Of a stretch of 64,000 nucleotides of DNA, positions 15,694 through 25,801 are shown piece after piece; positions within the stretch are counted from its first letter, which is position 1, and every line of letters starts with the position of its first letter. Source of the DNA: Salinimicrobium sediminilitoris (GTDB lineage Bacteria > Bacteroidota > Bacteroidia > Flavobacteriales > Flavobacteriaceae). The translations under genes and the position numbers were made by a program. The notes beneath the pieces were generated by a model. It was not told the origin of the DNA. It searched no databases and saw only the letters and a list, made by a program, of their open reading frames with translations. Where the stretch lies: the NCBI RefSeq assembly GCF_020866905.1, contig NZ_JAIVCC010000002.1, positions 62,001 to 126,000 of the forward strand. The letters run 5' to 3'.

Positions 15694-17868
15694 ATGATCA
15701 AAGTTACAGCCAAGACTCTTCAAGACCTGGAATTTCCCACAGTTTGTCAGCAGGTTAGCCGATACACGGTTACCGGGCCGGGAAAGGATAAAGCTCTTGA
15801 AATAGCCCCTTTTTCCAGTTATCAAACATCACTTTTTTCGCTAAGGCAGACGAATGAATATGTCTCTTCTTACCAGCAGGAAAGTCGCATCCCCAATCAT
15901 GGGTTTGATGCAATAGATCAGGAAATTAAATATTTAGGAATTGAAGAAACACGGCTGGAAGCCTCCAGCTTCAGGAAGATTGGATCAATTTCTGAAACTG
16001 CCAATACACTCATAAAATTCTTTAGAAAGTTTGAGGAAATCTACCCCTGTCTTAATGAGACAGCCTCGGCAGTAGAATATACTCCGGAAATCATTGAAAG
16101 GATAAACAAGGTGATTGATCGCTTTGGAGAGGTGAAAGATGATGCTTCTCCCCTGCTTCAGGAGATAAGAAGAAATATAGGGCACGTAAAAGGGCGAATT
16201 AACGCCAGTTTTGGAAGTGCTCTTACCCACTATAATAATCTTGGATATCTCGATGACATACGCGAGACCGTGGTGGATAATATTCGGGTTCTTGCAGTTT
16301 CGGCCATGCACCGGCGCAAGGTGAAAGGCGGAATTCTAGGCAACTCTAAAACCGGAAGCATTGTATATATTCAGCCCGAAGCTACCTATAATTATACAAG
16401 AGAGCTGAACAACCTCGAATATGAGGAAAAGGAGGAGATCAAAAAGATCCTGAAGGAGCTTACAAACTTCATTCGGCCGTATCGTCCTTTGTTGATCGAT
16501 TACCAGGATTTCCTGAGCGATATAGACGTTGTTGCGGCCAAGGCCAGGTACGGCATGGAAATGGATGCCGTTATGCCCAAAATATCTAAGGAGGACCGGG
16601 AACTGGAGTTAATTGATGCTTACCATCCCTTGCTGTTGCTCAATAATCGAAAGAAAAACGAGAAAACTTTTCCGCAGACGATCGAATTAAATAAAGAGCG
16701 ACGAATCATCGTAATCTCAGGGCCTAATGCAGGTGGTAAGAGTATTACCCTTAAAACAATTGGCCTGCTTCAGGTAATGGTGCAAAGCGGGATGCTTATT
16801 CCGGTGCACGAATACAGCCGGATGTGCTTTTTCGATAAGATCCTTACCGATATCGGAGATAATCAGAGTATCGAAAATCATTTGAGTACCTACAGTTACA
16901 GGCTTAAGAACATGAATTACTTTCTGAAAAAGGTGGATGAAAAAACCCTTTTTCTGATAGATGAATTTGGAACAGGAAGTGATCCTGAATTAGGAGGCGC
17001 CCTGGCAGAAACTTTTCTGGAGGTATTCTATGAAAAAGGAGCCTTTGGAATTTTGACCACCCATTACGCCAATTTAAAGATGCTGGCTAATGAGCTGCCG
17101 CATGTTATTAATGCAAACATGTTGTTTGATGCACGAACCCTTGAGCCTCTTTACAAGCTGCACATGGGAGAAGCCGGTAGCTCCTTTACTTTTGAAGTAG
17201 CTCAAAAAAACGGAATTCCCTATAGCCTCATCAATAGATCAAAAAAGAAAGTGGAACGTGGGAAAATAAGGTTCGATAAAAGTATTGCCGACCTTCAGAA
17301 GGAACGATCGAAACTCTCCAAGACGACAACAGCTTTAAAGACCAAGGAACAGAAGACAGAGTCGGAAAAGAAAAAACTGGAAGAAACAAACGCCCGGATT
17401 CAGCAGAAACTGGAGAACTTTCAGGAGCTGTATGACAGCAATCAACGTTTGATCTATTTAGGAAACAAGATCAATGAAATAAGCGAAAAGTACTTTCAGA
17501 ACAAACGCAAGAAAGAGCTAATTGCCGAATTCCTCAAGATCGTGGAAGTGGAAAATTCCAAACGTAAGAAAGTTACGGCTAAAGAGAAAAAGGTAGAAAA
17601 GGCCAAAGAAAAGAAGGTGATGCAGGAAGCCAAAAAAAAGGTGGAAGAAATAAGAAAGAAGAAAAAAGAAAAACAGGAAAAAGAAACAAAAGAAGAAATT
17701 GCAAAACCAAAACCGGTATTAAAAGTGGGTGACCGGGTGCGAATGCAGGACGGTAAAGCCGTTGGTAGTATTGACAGCCTCGAAAAAGGAAATGCTAAAG
17801 TCAACTACGGAATTTTCACCACCTCGGTCTCTGTGGACCAACTGGAACTGGTGCAACGAAAAAAATAG
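15694..17868 (+). CDS. mutS2: MutS2-family ATPase lacking the Smr nuclease domain
   Basis: A 724-residue MutS2. A clamp/lever region precedes the ATPase: Walker A SGPNAGGKSITLKT at about residue 343, Walker B LFLIDEFGTGSD at about 425, and the signature THYANLKM. A long charged coiled coil with many KEKK repeats (about 515-670) follows. The protein ends in a KOW/SH3-like segment (VGDRVRMQDGKAVGSI). The C-terminal Smr endonuclease domain of canonical MutS2 (about 780 residues in Bacillus) is absent. MutS2 acts in recombination control and collided-ribosome rescue in other bacteria; without Smr, this copy probably cannot nick nucleic acids itself. Confidence 0.9.
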   Translation: MIKVTAKTLQDLEFPTVCQQVSRYTVTGPGKDKALEIAPFSSYQTSLFSLRQTNEYVSSYQQESRIPNHGFDAIDQEIKYLGIEETRLEASSFRKIGSISETANTLIKFFRKFEEIYPCLNETASAVEYTPEIIERINKVIDRFGEVKDDASPLLQEIRRNIGHVKGRINASFGSALTHYNNLGYLDDIRETVVDNIRVLAVSAMHRRKVKGGILGNSKTGSIVYIQPEATYNYTRELNNLEYEEKEEIKKILKELTNFIRPYRPLLIDYQDFLSDIDVVAAKARYGMEMDAVMPKISKEDRELELIDAYHPLLLLNNRKKNEKTFPQTIELNKERRIIVISGPNAGGKSITLKTIGLLQVMVQSGMLIPVHEYSRMCFFDKILTDIGDNQSIENHLSTYSYRLKNMNYFLKKVDEKTLFLIDEFGTGSDPELGGALAETFLEVFYEKGAFGILTTHYANLKMLANELPHVINANMLFDARTLEPLYKLHMGEAGSSFTFEVAQKNGIPYSLINRSKKKVERGKIRFDKSIADLQKERSKLSKTTTALKTKEQKTESEKKKLEETNARIQQKLENFQELYDSNQRLIYLGNKINEISEKYFQNKRKKELIAEFLKIVEVENSKRKKVTAKEKKVEKAKEKKVMQEAKKKVEEIRKKKKEKQEKETKEEIAKPKPVLKVGDRVRMQDGKAVGSIDSLEKGNAKVNYGIFTTSVSVDQLELVQRKK

Positions 17869-17881
17869 AAAAAGAAAAATT

Positions 17882-18295
17882 ATGGTAAATTTCCCTGAAA
17901 ATAAAAAGATCATCCTTTTTGATGGTGTTTGTAATCTTTGTAACAAAACGGTACAAACAATTATCAAAAATGATGTAGATGATGTCTTTAGATTTGCACC
18001 CCTTCAAAGCGATGTGGGCCGTCAAATCATTAATGAAAGAGGAATCGACACAGAAAACCTGGATTCGGTAATTCTTATTGAACCCGGAGTTGCTTATTAT
18101 CACAAGTCAACTGCAGCGATAGAAATATCCAAACACCTTAAAGGTTATTCATGGCTTAAGTATTTCAAACCCCTTCCCGAAGGTTTTAGAGATGGCATTT
18201 ATAGCTTTGTTGCAAATAACCGTTACAGCTGGTTTGGCAAAAAGGATACCTGCATGACACCTACTCCCGAGCTGCAGGCTCTCTTCCTAAAATAG
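17882..18295 (+). CDS. DCC-family (DUF393) thiol-disulfide oxidoreductase-like protein
   Basis: A 137-residue protein opening KKIILFDGVCNLCNKTVQ, the DxxCxxC motif that names the DCC family, followed by FRFAPLQSDVGRQI. The family is predicted to have a thioredoxin-like fold, with the CxxC pair possibly redox-active; substrates are unknown. A longer frame begins at 17729 within mutS2 and is rejected, because ATG 17882 gives the exact family start. The gene follows mutS2 by 13 bp and ends 4 bp from the convergent DUF1704 gene. Confidence 0.9.
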   Translation: MVNFPENKKIILFDGVCNLCNKTVQTIIKNDVDDVFRFAPLQSDVGRQIINERGIDTENLDSVILIEPGVAYYHKSTAAIEISKHLKGYSWLKYFKPLPEGFRDGIYSFVANNRYSWFGKKDTCMTPTPELQALFLK

Positions 18296-18299
18296 TAGT

Positions 18300-19454
18300 T
18301 TACTTGAGGTTGCTCAGCAGGAATTTGAGCTTTTCATTTGTGTTCTTGTTTTCTTTAAAAGAGTGAGGAAAATAAGTATTCTTTTGAGCCAGTTCTTTCT
18401 GCTGAAGCTTCTCAATAAGTTCGGCGTCTTCCAGGGCAACCTTTCCTGTTAGCAGCAGCCCCATATCTTTTCCGGCAGAATAGTAGTCATAGACCTTCTT
18501 AAGGCCCGGCAGGTATTGATGGTCCTTGGTGAATCCTCCGCCGCGGTGGGCTCTAAGGCTTATTAACCATGAAGTCTCCCTGTCCAGTTTATATTGACTG
18601 TATAAAAGATCGAAAGTATCACTGAAGTTGTAGCCTTTTATGAGACTATCGGCTGCTAAAACCCGATAGGCCAGTTCTTTTACCCTTTTTAAGCTAAGGC
18701 TGTCACTCATGTATTCACTAAAGATCCCTAATCCTGCCTGGGTCGGATGATTATTGGCGAATCCATGGGAGAATATCCTTAGTGCCTGATCCAAACCATT
18801 AAAAGTAGTGAGCATATTGACCCCGATCTCATGATTGGCAAGGACTTTTAGGTCATTGTCGCTAAATTTTCTATTCTTCTTGACTACCAGCTCTCTGGAA
18901 TTTAGCGCCATAGCGGCTCCCGTAATACTGTTGCTCTGTCTTATCTTGAATTTAAAAGGATAATGCTCTCCAAAGGCCTGAAAATACGCCTGTGCCTGAT
19001 CGGCATTATACCGGGGCACCATTTCTTCGGCGTCTTCTTCTTTGTGGAAGTGAAGGATGAATTTGGCATTTTTGACATCCTTTTCTGTAGGAGTTTCAAA
19101 CACCCTCAAGGAGTTATAGAAAAATTTCTTTCCTTTTCCCACTGTAGCCACGCACTGCACTAAACCTGAATACTCATAAATAGCATCGTAGTAAAGTTTG
19201 TAAATATCCTCATCGGGAATATCCTCCAGCCGCTGGCTGAATAGTTGTCGCTGCAGAGTATATGGATCGAATTTTAATTTCCTGTATTTAAAAACAGGAT
19301 CTTCAGAAAATTTAGACCCAAAAAAGCGTTTTTTTTCCTGCTCAATATTTAACGGATTCAAATAATTCAGCACATCGATTTCCCGCACAAGCCGGTCGAG
19401 GTTTTGGTCGATCTCCAAAAGTGTTTTATAGTAATCGCGGGTTTTATCGGTCAT
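18300..19454 (-). CDS. DUF1704 (QEGLA/MATCAP-type) protein with degenerate catalytic motifs
   Basis: A 384-residue protein of the DUF1704 family, related to flavohemoglobin expression-modulating QEGLA proteins and the eukaryotic tyrosine carboxypeptidase MATCAP. In the family a HExxxH helix and a QEGLA motif bind zinc. Here the first motif reads HEIGVN (208-213), so the second His is Asn, and the second reads QAGLG (239-243), so the Glu is Ala. Neither change needs more than one base in the relevant codon. The protein is therefore probably catalytically dead or uses other ligands. It lacks a signal peptide. Its neighbours give no functional clue. Confidence 0.85.
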   Translation of the reverse strand: MTDKTRDYYKTLLEIDQNLDRLVREIDVLNYLNPLNIEQEKKRFFGSKFSEDPVFKYRKLKFDPYTLQRQLFSQRLEDIPDEDIYKLYYDAIYEYSGLVQCVATVGKGKKFFYNSLRVFETPTEKDVKNAKFILHFHKEEDAEEMVPRYNADQAQAYFQAFGEHYPFKFKIRQSNSITGAAMALNSRELVVKKNRKFSDNDLKVLANHEIGVNMLTTFNGLDQALRIFSHGFANNHPTQAGLGIFSEYMSDSLSLKRVKELAYRVLAADSLIKGYNFSDTFDLLYSQYKLDRETSWLISLRAHRGGGFTKDHQYLPGLKKVYDYYSAGKDMGLLLTGKVALEDAELIEKLQQKELAQKNTYFPHSFKENKNTNEKLKFLLSNLK

Positions 19455-19759
19455 TACTGAGGAATTTCAGGTTAAAAATTTTTCCCGGGCAAATACAAGG
19501 AATTCTCCCAAACCTCGCAAGCTTTGGGATGTAAAAAAATGATAAAAGTGAGAATAGCTTTAATCAACCATAATGGCTTTTTTCCCGGTAAATCTAATCT
19601 ATGGTTGATATGTTAAACTGATATTTTACAATCTCGCCGAATCTCCATAAACCAATTATGGCTTCTTAAAATAGTATCGAAATCAAAAGCCCGGATCCTG
19701 GATCCGGGCTTTTTTATAATAATGTCCTTTAGTCCTGTAAGGCTGGAACTAATTATATA
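19455..19759. other. Intergenic region, 305 bp: inverted repeat plus terminator
   Basis: No coding sequence is seen. It holds a 10-bp inverted repeat (ATCAACCATA at 19563-19572, TATGGTTGAT at 19600-19609) upstream of the DUF1704 gene and a strong terminator at 19683-19718 for the symporter gene. The inverted repeat could be an operator or a leader hairpin of the DUF1704 transcript. Confidence 0.55.
19683..19718 (-). terminator. Terminator after the dicarboxylate symporter gene
   Basis: Stem AAAAGCCCGGATC / GATCCGGGCTTTT with a 3-nt loop. A-rich on the left and T-rich on the right, so it can act in both directions. Confidence 0.9.
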
Positions 19760-21076
19760 TTAATGAACTTTCTCTTTTTTTGGAAGATTCTCATCCCATT
19801 TTCTCTCATGCGGATCTCCCAGCTTGTCTACAGATTTTGCTACCATCATGGAAACTGCTGCATCCCCTGTTACATTTACCATGGTACGGCACATATCCAG
19901 AGGCCTGTCAACAGCAAAGATTAGGGCAAGACCGGCTTCGGGGATGCCTGCCTGTGAAAGGACAATTACCAGCATTACCATTCCCGCACCGGGAACCGCT
20001 GCAGAACCTATTGAAGCCAGGGTGGCGGTAGCAATTATTCCCAGTTGTGCACCTATGGTAAGATCCATTCCAAAAGCCTGGGCTATAAATACCGCGGCTA
20101 CCGCCTGATAAAGGCTGGTACCATCCATGTTAATGGTAGCCCCAATTGGCAATACAAAACTTGTAACTTCTTCGTGAACTCCAAGATGTTCCTCGGTTCT
20201 TTCCATGGTCACAGGCAAGGTCGCTGCACTTGAACTCGTAGAAAAAGCCAGCAATTGAGCAGGAGCTATCCCGTTTTCAAAGAAGGCCGGGTCTCTTCCC
20301 GTGGTGACCCACACGATCAATATATAAACCCCGATCATTAGAGCAAGTCCTGCCAGGACGGTAACTCCATACATGGCAAGTGCCGCAAAGAGATCGGTAC
20401 TGGGTGATTCGACTACCAGGGCAGCTAACAGCGCAAAGACACCATATGGAGCCGCAAGCATGATAAGGTCAATAAGTTTAAGAATAACCTCATTAAAACC
20501 ATCAAAAAAGGCTTTTACGGGTCTCGCTGTTTCTTCTGGAATGAGAATTAGACCGAGTCCAAAAAAGATTGCGAAAAAGATCACCTGTAGCATATTGCCG
20601 TTATCACTTGCTGCAGCAAAAATATTCCCCGGGACTATATCCTCCAGCGCCTGTAGCGGGCCTGCATCCTTTTGTCGTTGAGCATCGGCTATTCGCATAT
20701 TCGCATCACCTTCGTAACTGGCAATAAGGTCGTTTCTGGTATCTTCAGCAATGGCATTACCGGGTTCTATTAAATTCACCAGTACAAGACCAATGGAAAC
20801 TGCAATAAGGGTTGTCCCTATATAGATCAAAATGGTGCGGGTACCCATTTTTGATAATTTGGAAATATCCTTAAGATCGGAGATCCCTTTAATAAGCGAA
20901 GCTAAAATTAGGGGCACTGCAATCAATTTTAGGGCATTAATGAAGATATTTCCAAAAGGTTTTATCCAGTCATTAATAAATTCGGCTCCCCAGGAAAAAT
21001 TGGTCATGATAAGGGCGAAGATCACCCCGGCTGCCATTCCCAGTAAAATCTGCCAGTGCAGTGCTAATTTTTTCAT
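19760..21076 (-). CDS. Dicarboxylate/amino acid:cation symporter (DAACS family)
   Basis: A 438-residue membrane transporter of the GltP/DctA/EAAT family with about eight membrane helices and two re-entrant hairpins. The serine-rich hairpin appears as FSTSSSAATLPVTMER and the ion/substrate motif as INMDGTSLYQ. It should couple Na+ or H+ influx to uptake of glutamate, aspartate or C4-dicarboxylates across the inner membrane. A long loop at about residues 120-165 is charged. It follows aroC by 18 bp on the same strand and ends at a strong terminator, so the two form a transcription unit despite unrelated roles. Confidence 0.93.
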   Translation of the reverse strand: MKKLALHWQILLGMAAGVIFALIMTNFSWGAEFINDWIKPFGNIFINALKLIAVPLILASLIKGISDLKDISKLSKMGTRTILIYIGTTLIAVSIGLVLVNLIEPGNAIAEDTRNDLIASYEGDANMRIADAQRQKDAGPLQALEDIVPGNIFAAASDNGNMLQVIFFAIFFGLGLILIPEETARPVKAFFDGFNEVILKLIDLIMLAAPYGVFALLAALVVESPSTDLFAALAMYGVTVLAGLALMIGVYILIVWVTTGRDPAFFENGIAPAQLLAFSTSSSAATLPVTMERTEEHLGVHEEVTSFVLPIGATINMDGTSLYQAVAAVFIAQAFGMDLTIGAQLGIIATATLASIGSAAVPGAGMVMLVIVLSQAGIPEAGLALIFAVDRPLDMCRTMVNVTGDAAVSMMVAKSVDKLGDPHERKWDENLPKKEKVH

Positions 21077-21094
21077 ATTATAAAATCTCTGAAA

Positions 21095-22159
21095 TTATAT
21101 TTTCGACGTTCTGTTCAATAAATAATAATCTGCAAGTACCAGTGCTGCCATAGCTTCTACAATAGGGATAGCACGCGGCACCACACATGGGTCATGCCTG
21201 CCCTTACCCTTCATTTCCACCTCCTGCCCTTCAGCATTAATGGTTTTCTGTTTTTGCATAATTGTGGCGACAGGCTTAAATGCGACCCGAAAAACTATAT
21301 CCATTCCATTGGAAATTCCTCCCTGAATCCCGCCGCTAAAATTCGAAATAGTTGAACCATCAGGTTCAAAAAGGTCATTATGTTCGCTGCCTTTCATGGC
21401 CGATCCGGCAAACCCGCTACCGTATTCAAATCCTTTTACAGCATTAATGGAAAGCATGGCTGCGCCCATGGCAGCATGAAGTTTATCGAAAACAGGTTCT
21501 CCCAGTCCTTTAGGAACGTTGGAAATCACACACTCCACTACTCCACCTACAGTATCGCCCTGCGACCGAATTTCTTTGATATAGGTTTCCATTCGCTTTG
21601 CAGTCTCAGAGTCGGGACAGCGTACAGGATTCTTTTCTATTTCTGAAAGCTCCAACTCCTGGAATTTCTTCTGAAGCTGAATGCCTCCTACCGAGGAAGT
21701 ATAAGCTGTAATCTTTATATCCTGAAGCAGTTGCTTTGCAATAGCTCCCGCGGCTACTCTACAGGCAGTTTCCCGTGCCGAAGATCTTCCACCACCCCTG
21801 TAATCCCTGTTACCATACTTTTGGTCGTATGTGTAATCGGCGTGAGAAGGGCGGTACACATCTTTAATGTGCGAGTAATCATTGGATTTTTGATTGGAAT
21901 TTTCAATTGTAAAACCAATGGGAGTTCCGGTGGTTTTGCCTTCAAAAATGCCCGAAAGAAATTTCACGCTATCGGGTTCTTTACGCTGGGTAACGATAGC
22001 CGATTGTCCCGGTTTACGCCGATCCATTTCCTGCTGAATCTTTTCGAGGTCAATTGTGAGTCCGGCGGGGCAACCGTCAATTATTCCTCCAATAGCTTCG
22101 CCATGAGATTCCCCAAAAGTGGTAAGTCTAAAAAGTTTTCCGAAGGAATTCCCTGCCAT
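21095..22159 (-). CDS. aroC: Chorismate synthase
   Basis: A 354-residue AroC. All three signature regions are present: [18 protein letters not shown] near the N terminus, [21 protein letters not shown] around residue 120-140, and [19 protein letters not shown] near the C terminus. With reduced FMN it converts EPSP to chorismate, the last shared step of aromatic amino acid synthesis, in the cytoplasm. The rest of the shikimate pathway is not in this window. It heads a two-gene unit with the symporter, behind a TAnnTTTG element. Confidence 0.97.
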   Translation of the reverse strand: MAGNSFGKLFRLTTFGESHGEAIGGIIDGCPAGLTIDLEKIQQEMDRRKPGQSAIVTQRKEPDSVKFLSGIFEGKTTGTPIGFTIENSNQKSNDYSHIKDVYRPSHADYTYDQKYGNRDYRGGGRSSARETACRVAAGAIAKQLLQDIKITAYTSSVGGIQLQKKFQELELSEIEKNPVRCPDSETAKRMETYIKEIRSQGDTVGGVVECVISNVPKGLGEPVFDKLHAAMGAAMLSINAVKGFEYGSGFAGSAMKGSEHNDLFEPDGSTISNFSGGIQGGISNGMDIVFRVAFKPVATIMQKQKTINAEGQEVEMKGKGRHDPCVVPRAIPIVEAMAALVLADYYLLNRTSKI

Positions 22160-22175
22160 TGAAGGTGATTTTGAG

Positions 22176-22183
22176 CAAATGTA
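22176..22183 (-). promoter_or_regulatory. -7 promoter element TACATTTG for aroC
   Basis: Matches TAnnTTTG on the minus strand, 16 nt before the aroC ATG; the leader would be very short. Confidence 0.5.
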
Positions 22184-22209
22184 ATTTTTTAAGCCAAGAT
22201 TTGAAAATG

Positions 22210-25119
22210 TTATTTGAGAGCCTCTGCCATGATCGACACTGGATGAAGAGCTTTTTTCCCTGTTCCGTCAAATATTTGGTGGCGGCAGCTGGTCCCGGGA
22301 GCTGCAATTACAGTTTCTTCGGAAGCTTTTCTCACTGCGGGGAAAAGCGTTTGTTCCCCTATTTGCATGCTCACTTCATAATGCTCTTTTTCATACCCAA
22401 AAGAACCAGCCATCCCGCAACAACCCGAAGGAATTACTGTTACCTCAAAATTCTGCGGAAGGTTTAGCATCACAAATGTATTTTCAATCCCCGAAAGTGC
22501 CTTCTGGTGACAATGCCCATGTAACTTGATCCTCTTTTTATCTGAAGTAAAAGAGTCGGCAGTTATATTTCCGGCGATTACTTCCTTCTTGAAAAATTCT
22601 TCCAGCAAAAAGGCATTTTTGGATACCCGCGCTGCAGCTGGTTTATCATCGGCCAGCCTGAGATACTCATCCCGAAAACTTAAAATTGCTGAAGGCTCTA
22701 ATCCCAAAAGAGGACTTTCTTCAGAAATTATTTCCTTAAATATCCCAATGTTCTTATTGGCTACCTCCCTGGCCTCTTTTAAAAACCCTTTTGAAATAAA
22801 TCCGCGGCCACTTTCGGGATGATCTATGATCTTTACTTCATAGTTCAATCCATTGAGCAGTTTTATTGCCGCCACTCCTACTTCAGAATCCAGATAATTT
22901 GTGAATTCATCATTGAAAAGATAAACGGTCTTAATAGGATCCTTAATTTTCCTTTGATTTTTCTGGTAATATGCAGACAAAGTTTGACGCGAAAGTGGTG
23001 GCAAACTGCGCTGCGAAGCAATTCCCATAGCCTTTTTCAGGATTCCTGAAGTCAATGAATTAGAAAACATGAAGTTCGAAAAAGGGGAAATTTTCGATGT
23101 CTTTTTATTCATCTCCGCATTAAAAGCAAAAGCTTTGGAGCGAATGGAACTTCCATTTACCTGCTTGTATTGATATTGAAACTCAGCTTTATAAGCAGCC
23201 ATATCAACATTAGAAGGACATTCACTTTTACAGCCTTTACAGCTAATGCAAAGGTCAAGAATCTCTTTTAGCTCTTCATGATCAAACCGGTTGGGCTTAT
23301 TCGAATTCGTCAAAAACTCGCGCAAAGCATTAGCACGGGCGCGGGTAGTATCCTTTTCGTTCCGGGTAGCGCGATAACTTGGGCACATGGTCCCACCCGC
23401 TTCGGCAGGTTTACGACAGTCTCCGCTTCCGTTGCAATTTTCGGCACCTCTAAGAATTCCGAGGGAATCAGAAAAATCCATGAGCGTTTCAATCTCCGGT
23501 TCCTCCCGCCCCGGCTCATACCTCAAACTTTCATCCATGGGAGGCGCATCAATGATCTTTCCGGGATTAAAAATATTCCCGGGATCGAAGATGTATTTTA
23601 CCCTTTTTAAAAGGTCGTAATTCTCATCCCCTATCATAAAGCGAATAAATTCTGCTCTCACTCTACCGTCACCGTGTTCCCCACTCATGGAACCCCCATA
23701 TTTTTTCACCAGGGAAGCGACATCTTCGGTGATCTTCCTAAAAAGGGCTACATCTTCATCTTTCTTAAGATTGAGAATTGGTCGCAGGTGTAATTCTCCG
23801 GCCCCGGCATGAGCGTAATACACTGCTTCCTGCCCGTAATTCTTCATCAATTGAGAAAACTCTGAAATGTAGGCAGCCAAATCTTCTACAGCTACTGCGG
23901 TATCCTCAATACAAGCAACGGCTTTGCGATCGCCCACTATGTTTCCTAAAAGGCCTAATCCTGCTTTTCGCAATTCCAGAGCAAGTTCAATGGTATCATT
24001 TCGCAGCACTGGAAGTGCATATGCCAATCCGGAATCTGTGAGCGTTTTAAGCAATTCGGCCGTCCTGTTTGTGAGTTCTTTTTGAGAAGTTGCTCTTATT
24101 TCCAGCATGAGAATAGCTGCAGGATCCCCTTCTATAAAAAACCTGTTCTCTTTGTATTTAAGGCTGTTTTTGGTGCAATCCAAAATCACCTTATCCATCA
24201 TTTCACAGGTAAACAATGAATGTCTCATAGCGGGCACCACGGCCTGCAGGCATTTTTCAACCGAATCAAAATGGGCTGCGATCATTACAGCATTTGAAGG
24301 TGGCAGTTCATCCAGCTGCAGGGTAATTTCTGTTGTGAACGCAAGGGTGCCCTCGCTGCCGCAAAGGAGCTTGCATATATTGATCTTCTCTTCATTTCCA
24401 CCTAAGACTTCGGCTAAAATAAGCTCATCTACTGCATATCCAGTATTGCGGCGGTGGATTTCGGGTTTTGGGAAACCCGCAGTGATCTGTTGACGTACAA
24501 CCTCTGGCTTCAGCTCCTCGTATAATTTCCGGTAGATCTCCCCTTCCATGGAGTCCAGCTGCAATTTGTTGCTGAATTCTTCCGAAGTTATTTCAGAAAA
24601 AACAGCTTCAGAACCATCACTCAACAACACTTTCATCTCAACCACCTTATCTCTGGTGACGCCATATTTAATTGAAGTGGTACCGCTGGAGTTGTTGCCC
24701 ACCATTCCACCTATCATACAACGATTGGAGGTAGAAGTGTTGGGACCAAAAAATAGATCATATGCCTGGAGAAAACGATTTAGATCATCCCTAATTACCC
24801 CGGGCTGCACCTTTACGGTCTTCTTTTCAACATTTAGATCAAGTATTTTTGTAAAGTACTTGGAAACATCTACAACTATACCCTCGCCAACACACTGCCC
24901 GGCAAGCGAGGTACCTGCCGTTCTTGGGATAAGCGATGTTTTATTCCTGCGGGCAAAAGAAATTAGTTCTTTTATATCCTGGACCGTTGCTGGACAGGCA
25001 ACTGCCTGTGGTATAGTGCGGTACACAGAAGCATCTGTAGCAAATATTCTACGCCAAAGAGAATCGTAAAAAAGATCTCCTTCCAGATTACCGCTAAAAT
25101 TCTTAAGCTTATCATTCAT
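22210..25119 (-). CDS. FAD-linked oxidase fused to Fe-S/CCG domains (D-lactate/glycolate dehydrogenase-like)
   Basis: A 969-residue multidomain enzyme, Ydij/GlcD-GlcF-like. A PCMH FAD-binding domain occupies about residues 40-230 ([20 protein letters not shown]). The FAD-oxidase C domain follows (about 270-520), ending with [14 protein letters not shown] cysteine-rich ferredoxin-like section contains [13 protein letters not shown] (about 625). A C-terminal CCG domain has [11 protein letters not shown] and [13 protein letters not shown]. It likely oxidises a 2-hydroxyacid and passes electrons to quinone, at the inner membrane face. The substrate (D-lactate, glycolate or 2-hydroxyglutarate) cannot be told. 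Monocistronic by context. Confidence 0.9.
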   Translation of the reverse strand: MNDKLKNFSGNLEGDLFYDSLWRRIFATDASVYRTIPQAVACPATVQDIKELISFARRNKTSLIPRTAGTSLAGQCVGEGIVVDVSKYFTKILDLNVEKKTVKVQPGVIRDDLNRFLQAYDLFFGPNTSTSNRCMIGGMVGNNSSGTTSIKYGVTRDKVVEMKVLLSDGSEAVFSEITSEEFSNKLQLDSMEGEIYRKLYEELKPEVVRQQITAGFPKPEIHRRNTGYAVDELILAEVLGGNEEKINICKLLCGSEGTLAFTTEITLQLDELPPSNAVMIAAHFDSVEKCLQAVVPAMRHSLFTCEMMDKVILDCTKNSLKYKENRFFIEGDPAAILMLEIRATSQKELTNRTAELLKTLTDSGLAYALPVLRNDTIELALELRKAGLGLLGNIVGDRKAVACIEDTAVAVEDLAAYISEFSQLMKNYGQEAVYYAHAGAGELHLRPILNLKKDEDVALFRKITEDVASLVKKYGGSMSGEHGDGRVRAEFIRFMIGDENYDLLKRVKYIFDPGNIFNPGKIIDAPPMDESLRYEPGREEPEIETLMDFSDSLGILRGAENCNGSGDCRKPAEAGGTMCPSYRATRNEKDTTRARANALREFLTNSNKPNRFDHEELKEILDLCISCKGCKSECPSNVDMAAYKAEFQYQYKQVNGSSIRSKAFAFNAEMNKKTSKISPFSNFMFSNSLTSGILKKAMGIASQRSLPPLSRQTLSAYYQKNQRKIKDPIKTVYLFNDEFTNYLDSEVGVAAIKLLNGLNYEVKIIDHPESGRGFISKGFLKEAREVANKNIGIFKEIISEESPLLGLEPSAILSFRDEYLRLADDKPAAARVSKNAFLLEEFFKKEVIAGNITADSFTSDKKRIKLHGHCHQKALSGIENTFVMLNLPQNFEVTVIPSGCCGMAGSFGYEKEHYEVSMQIGEQTLFPAVRKASEETVIAAPGTSCRHQIFDGTGKKALHPVSIMAEALK

Positions 25120-25221
25120 AGTTGTATAATTATCAGACCATTGAACGGCCGATTAACAGGTCTTAATTAACATTAACATTTAATTAGCTGAAGGTGGGAG
25201 TAGTTGGTATGACAGATAGTC

Positions 25222-25229
25222 TAATTTTG
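25222..25229 (+). promoter_or_regulatory. -7 promoter element TAATTTTG
   Basis: Matches TAnnTTTG, 24 nt before the ATG at 25254; a TTG at 25204 could be a poorly spaced -33 element. Confidence 0.5.
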
Positions 25230-25253
25230 TAGGAACAAATTAAATGAAAAGAT

Positions 25254-25739
25254 ATGAAAAAAATTGTTTTACTGACTTTATGTATTTTAGGATTTACCCT
25301 TAATTCTCAAGCACAAAATATTGCCGATCATGCCCTGGGTCTACGCTTAGGTGACAGTGGAGGATTTGGAACAGAAATTTCTTATCAACATGGTCTTTCT
25401 GAAAACAATAGATTGGAATTCGATTTAGGCTGGGGAGATAGAGGTCATTATGATGCTTTTAAAGTTGTTGGTCTATACCAGTGGGTTTGGAATATTGAAG
25501 GAGGCTTCAACTGGTATGCAGGCGCTGGTGCCGGTTTAGGATCCAGAAGCTTTGATGATGATCACGATCATTCTGATGACAGCGAGTTTTTCGCTCTTGC
25601 AGCCGGAGACATAGGTATCGAATATAATTTTGATTTCCCACTGTTACTATCTCTGGATTTTAGACCAGAATTAGGTCTAGATGATTATGGTGATGACGTG
25701 GATTTTGATATTGCATTAGGTATCAGGTATCAGTTCTAG
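25254..25739 (+). CDS. Secreted outer-membrane beta-barrel-like protein
   Basis: A 161-residue protein with signal peptide MKKIVLLTLCILGFTLNSQAQ. The mature sequence alternates aromatic and small residues and ends IALGIRYQF, with a terminal Phe, as in small OmpX/OmpW-like barrels. An acidic, His-rich loop DDDHDHSDDSE (about 100-111) might bind a metal or lie at the cell surface. It is a single gene with its own promoter element and terminator. No specific function is recognised. Confidence 0.8.
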   Translation: MKKIVLLTLCILGFTLNSQAQNIADHALGLRLGDSGGFGTEISYQHGLSENNRLEFDLGWGDRGHYDAFKVVGLYQWVWNIEGGFNWYAGAGAGLGSRSFDDDHDHSDDSEFFALAAGDIGIEYNFDFPLLLSLDFRPELGLDDYGDDVDFDIALGIRYQF

Positions 25740-25752
25740 AAGATCAATTAAT

Positions 25753-25801
25753 AAAAAGAAAAGGCTGTCAAAAATCTATTTTTTGGCAGCCTTTTCTTTT
25801 T
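25753..25801. terminator. Bidirectional terminator between convergent genes, overlapping the bshA 3' end
   Basis: Stem AAAAAGAAAAGGCTG / CAGCCTTTTCTTTTT with a CAAAAATCTATTTTTTGG centre. The right arm encodes the last codons of bshA, so its stop codon lies inside the hairpin. Confidence 0.85.

Noticed and set aside
17729-17881. Long N-terminal extension of the DCC protein
   Set aside because: It runs inside mutS2 in another frame; ATG 17882 gives the exact family start.
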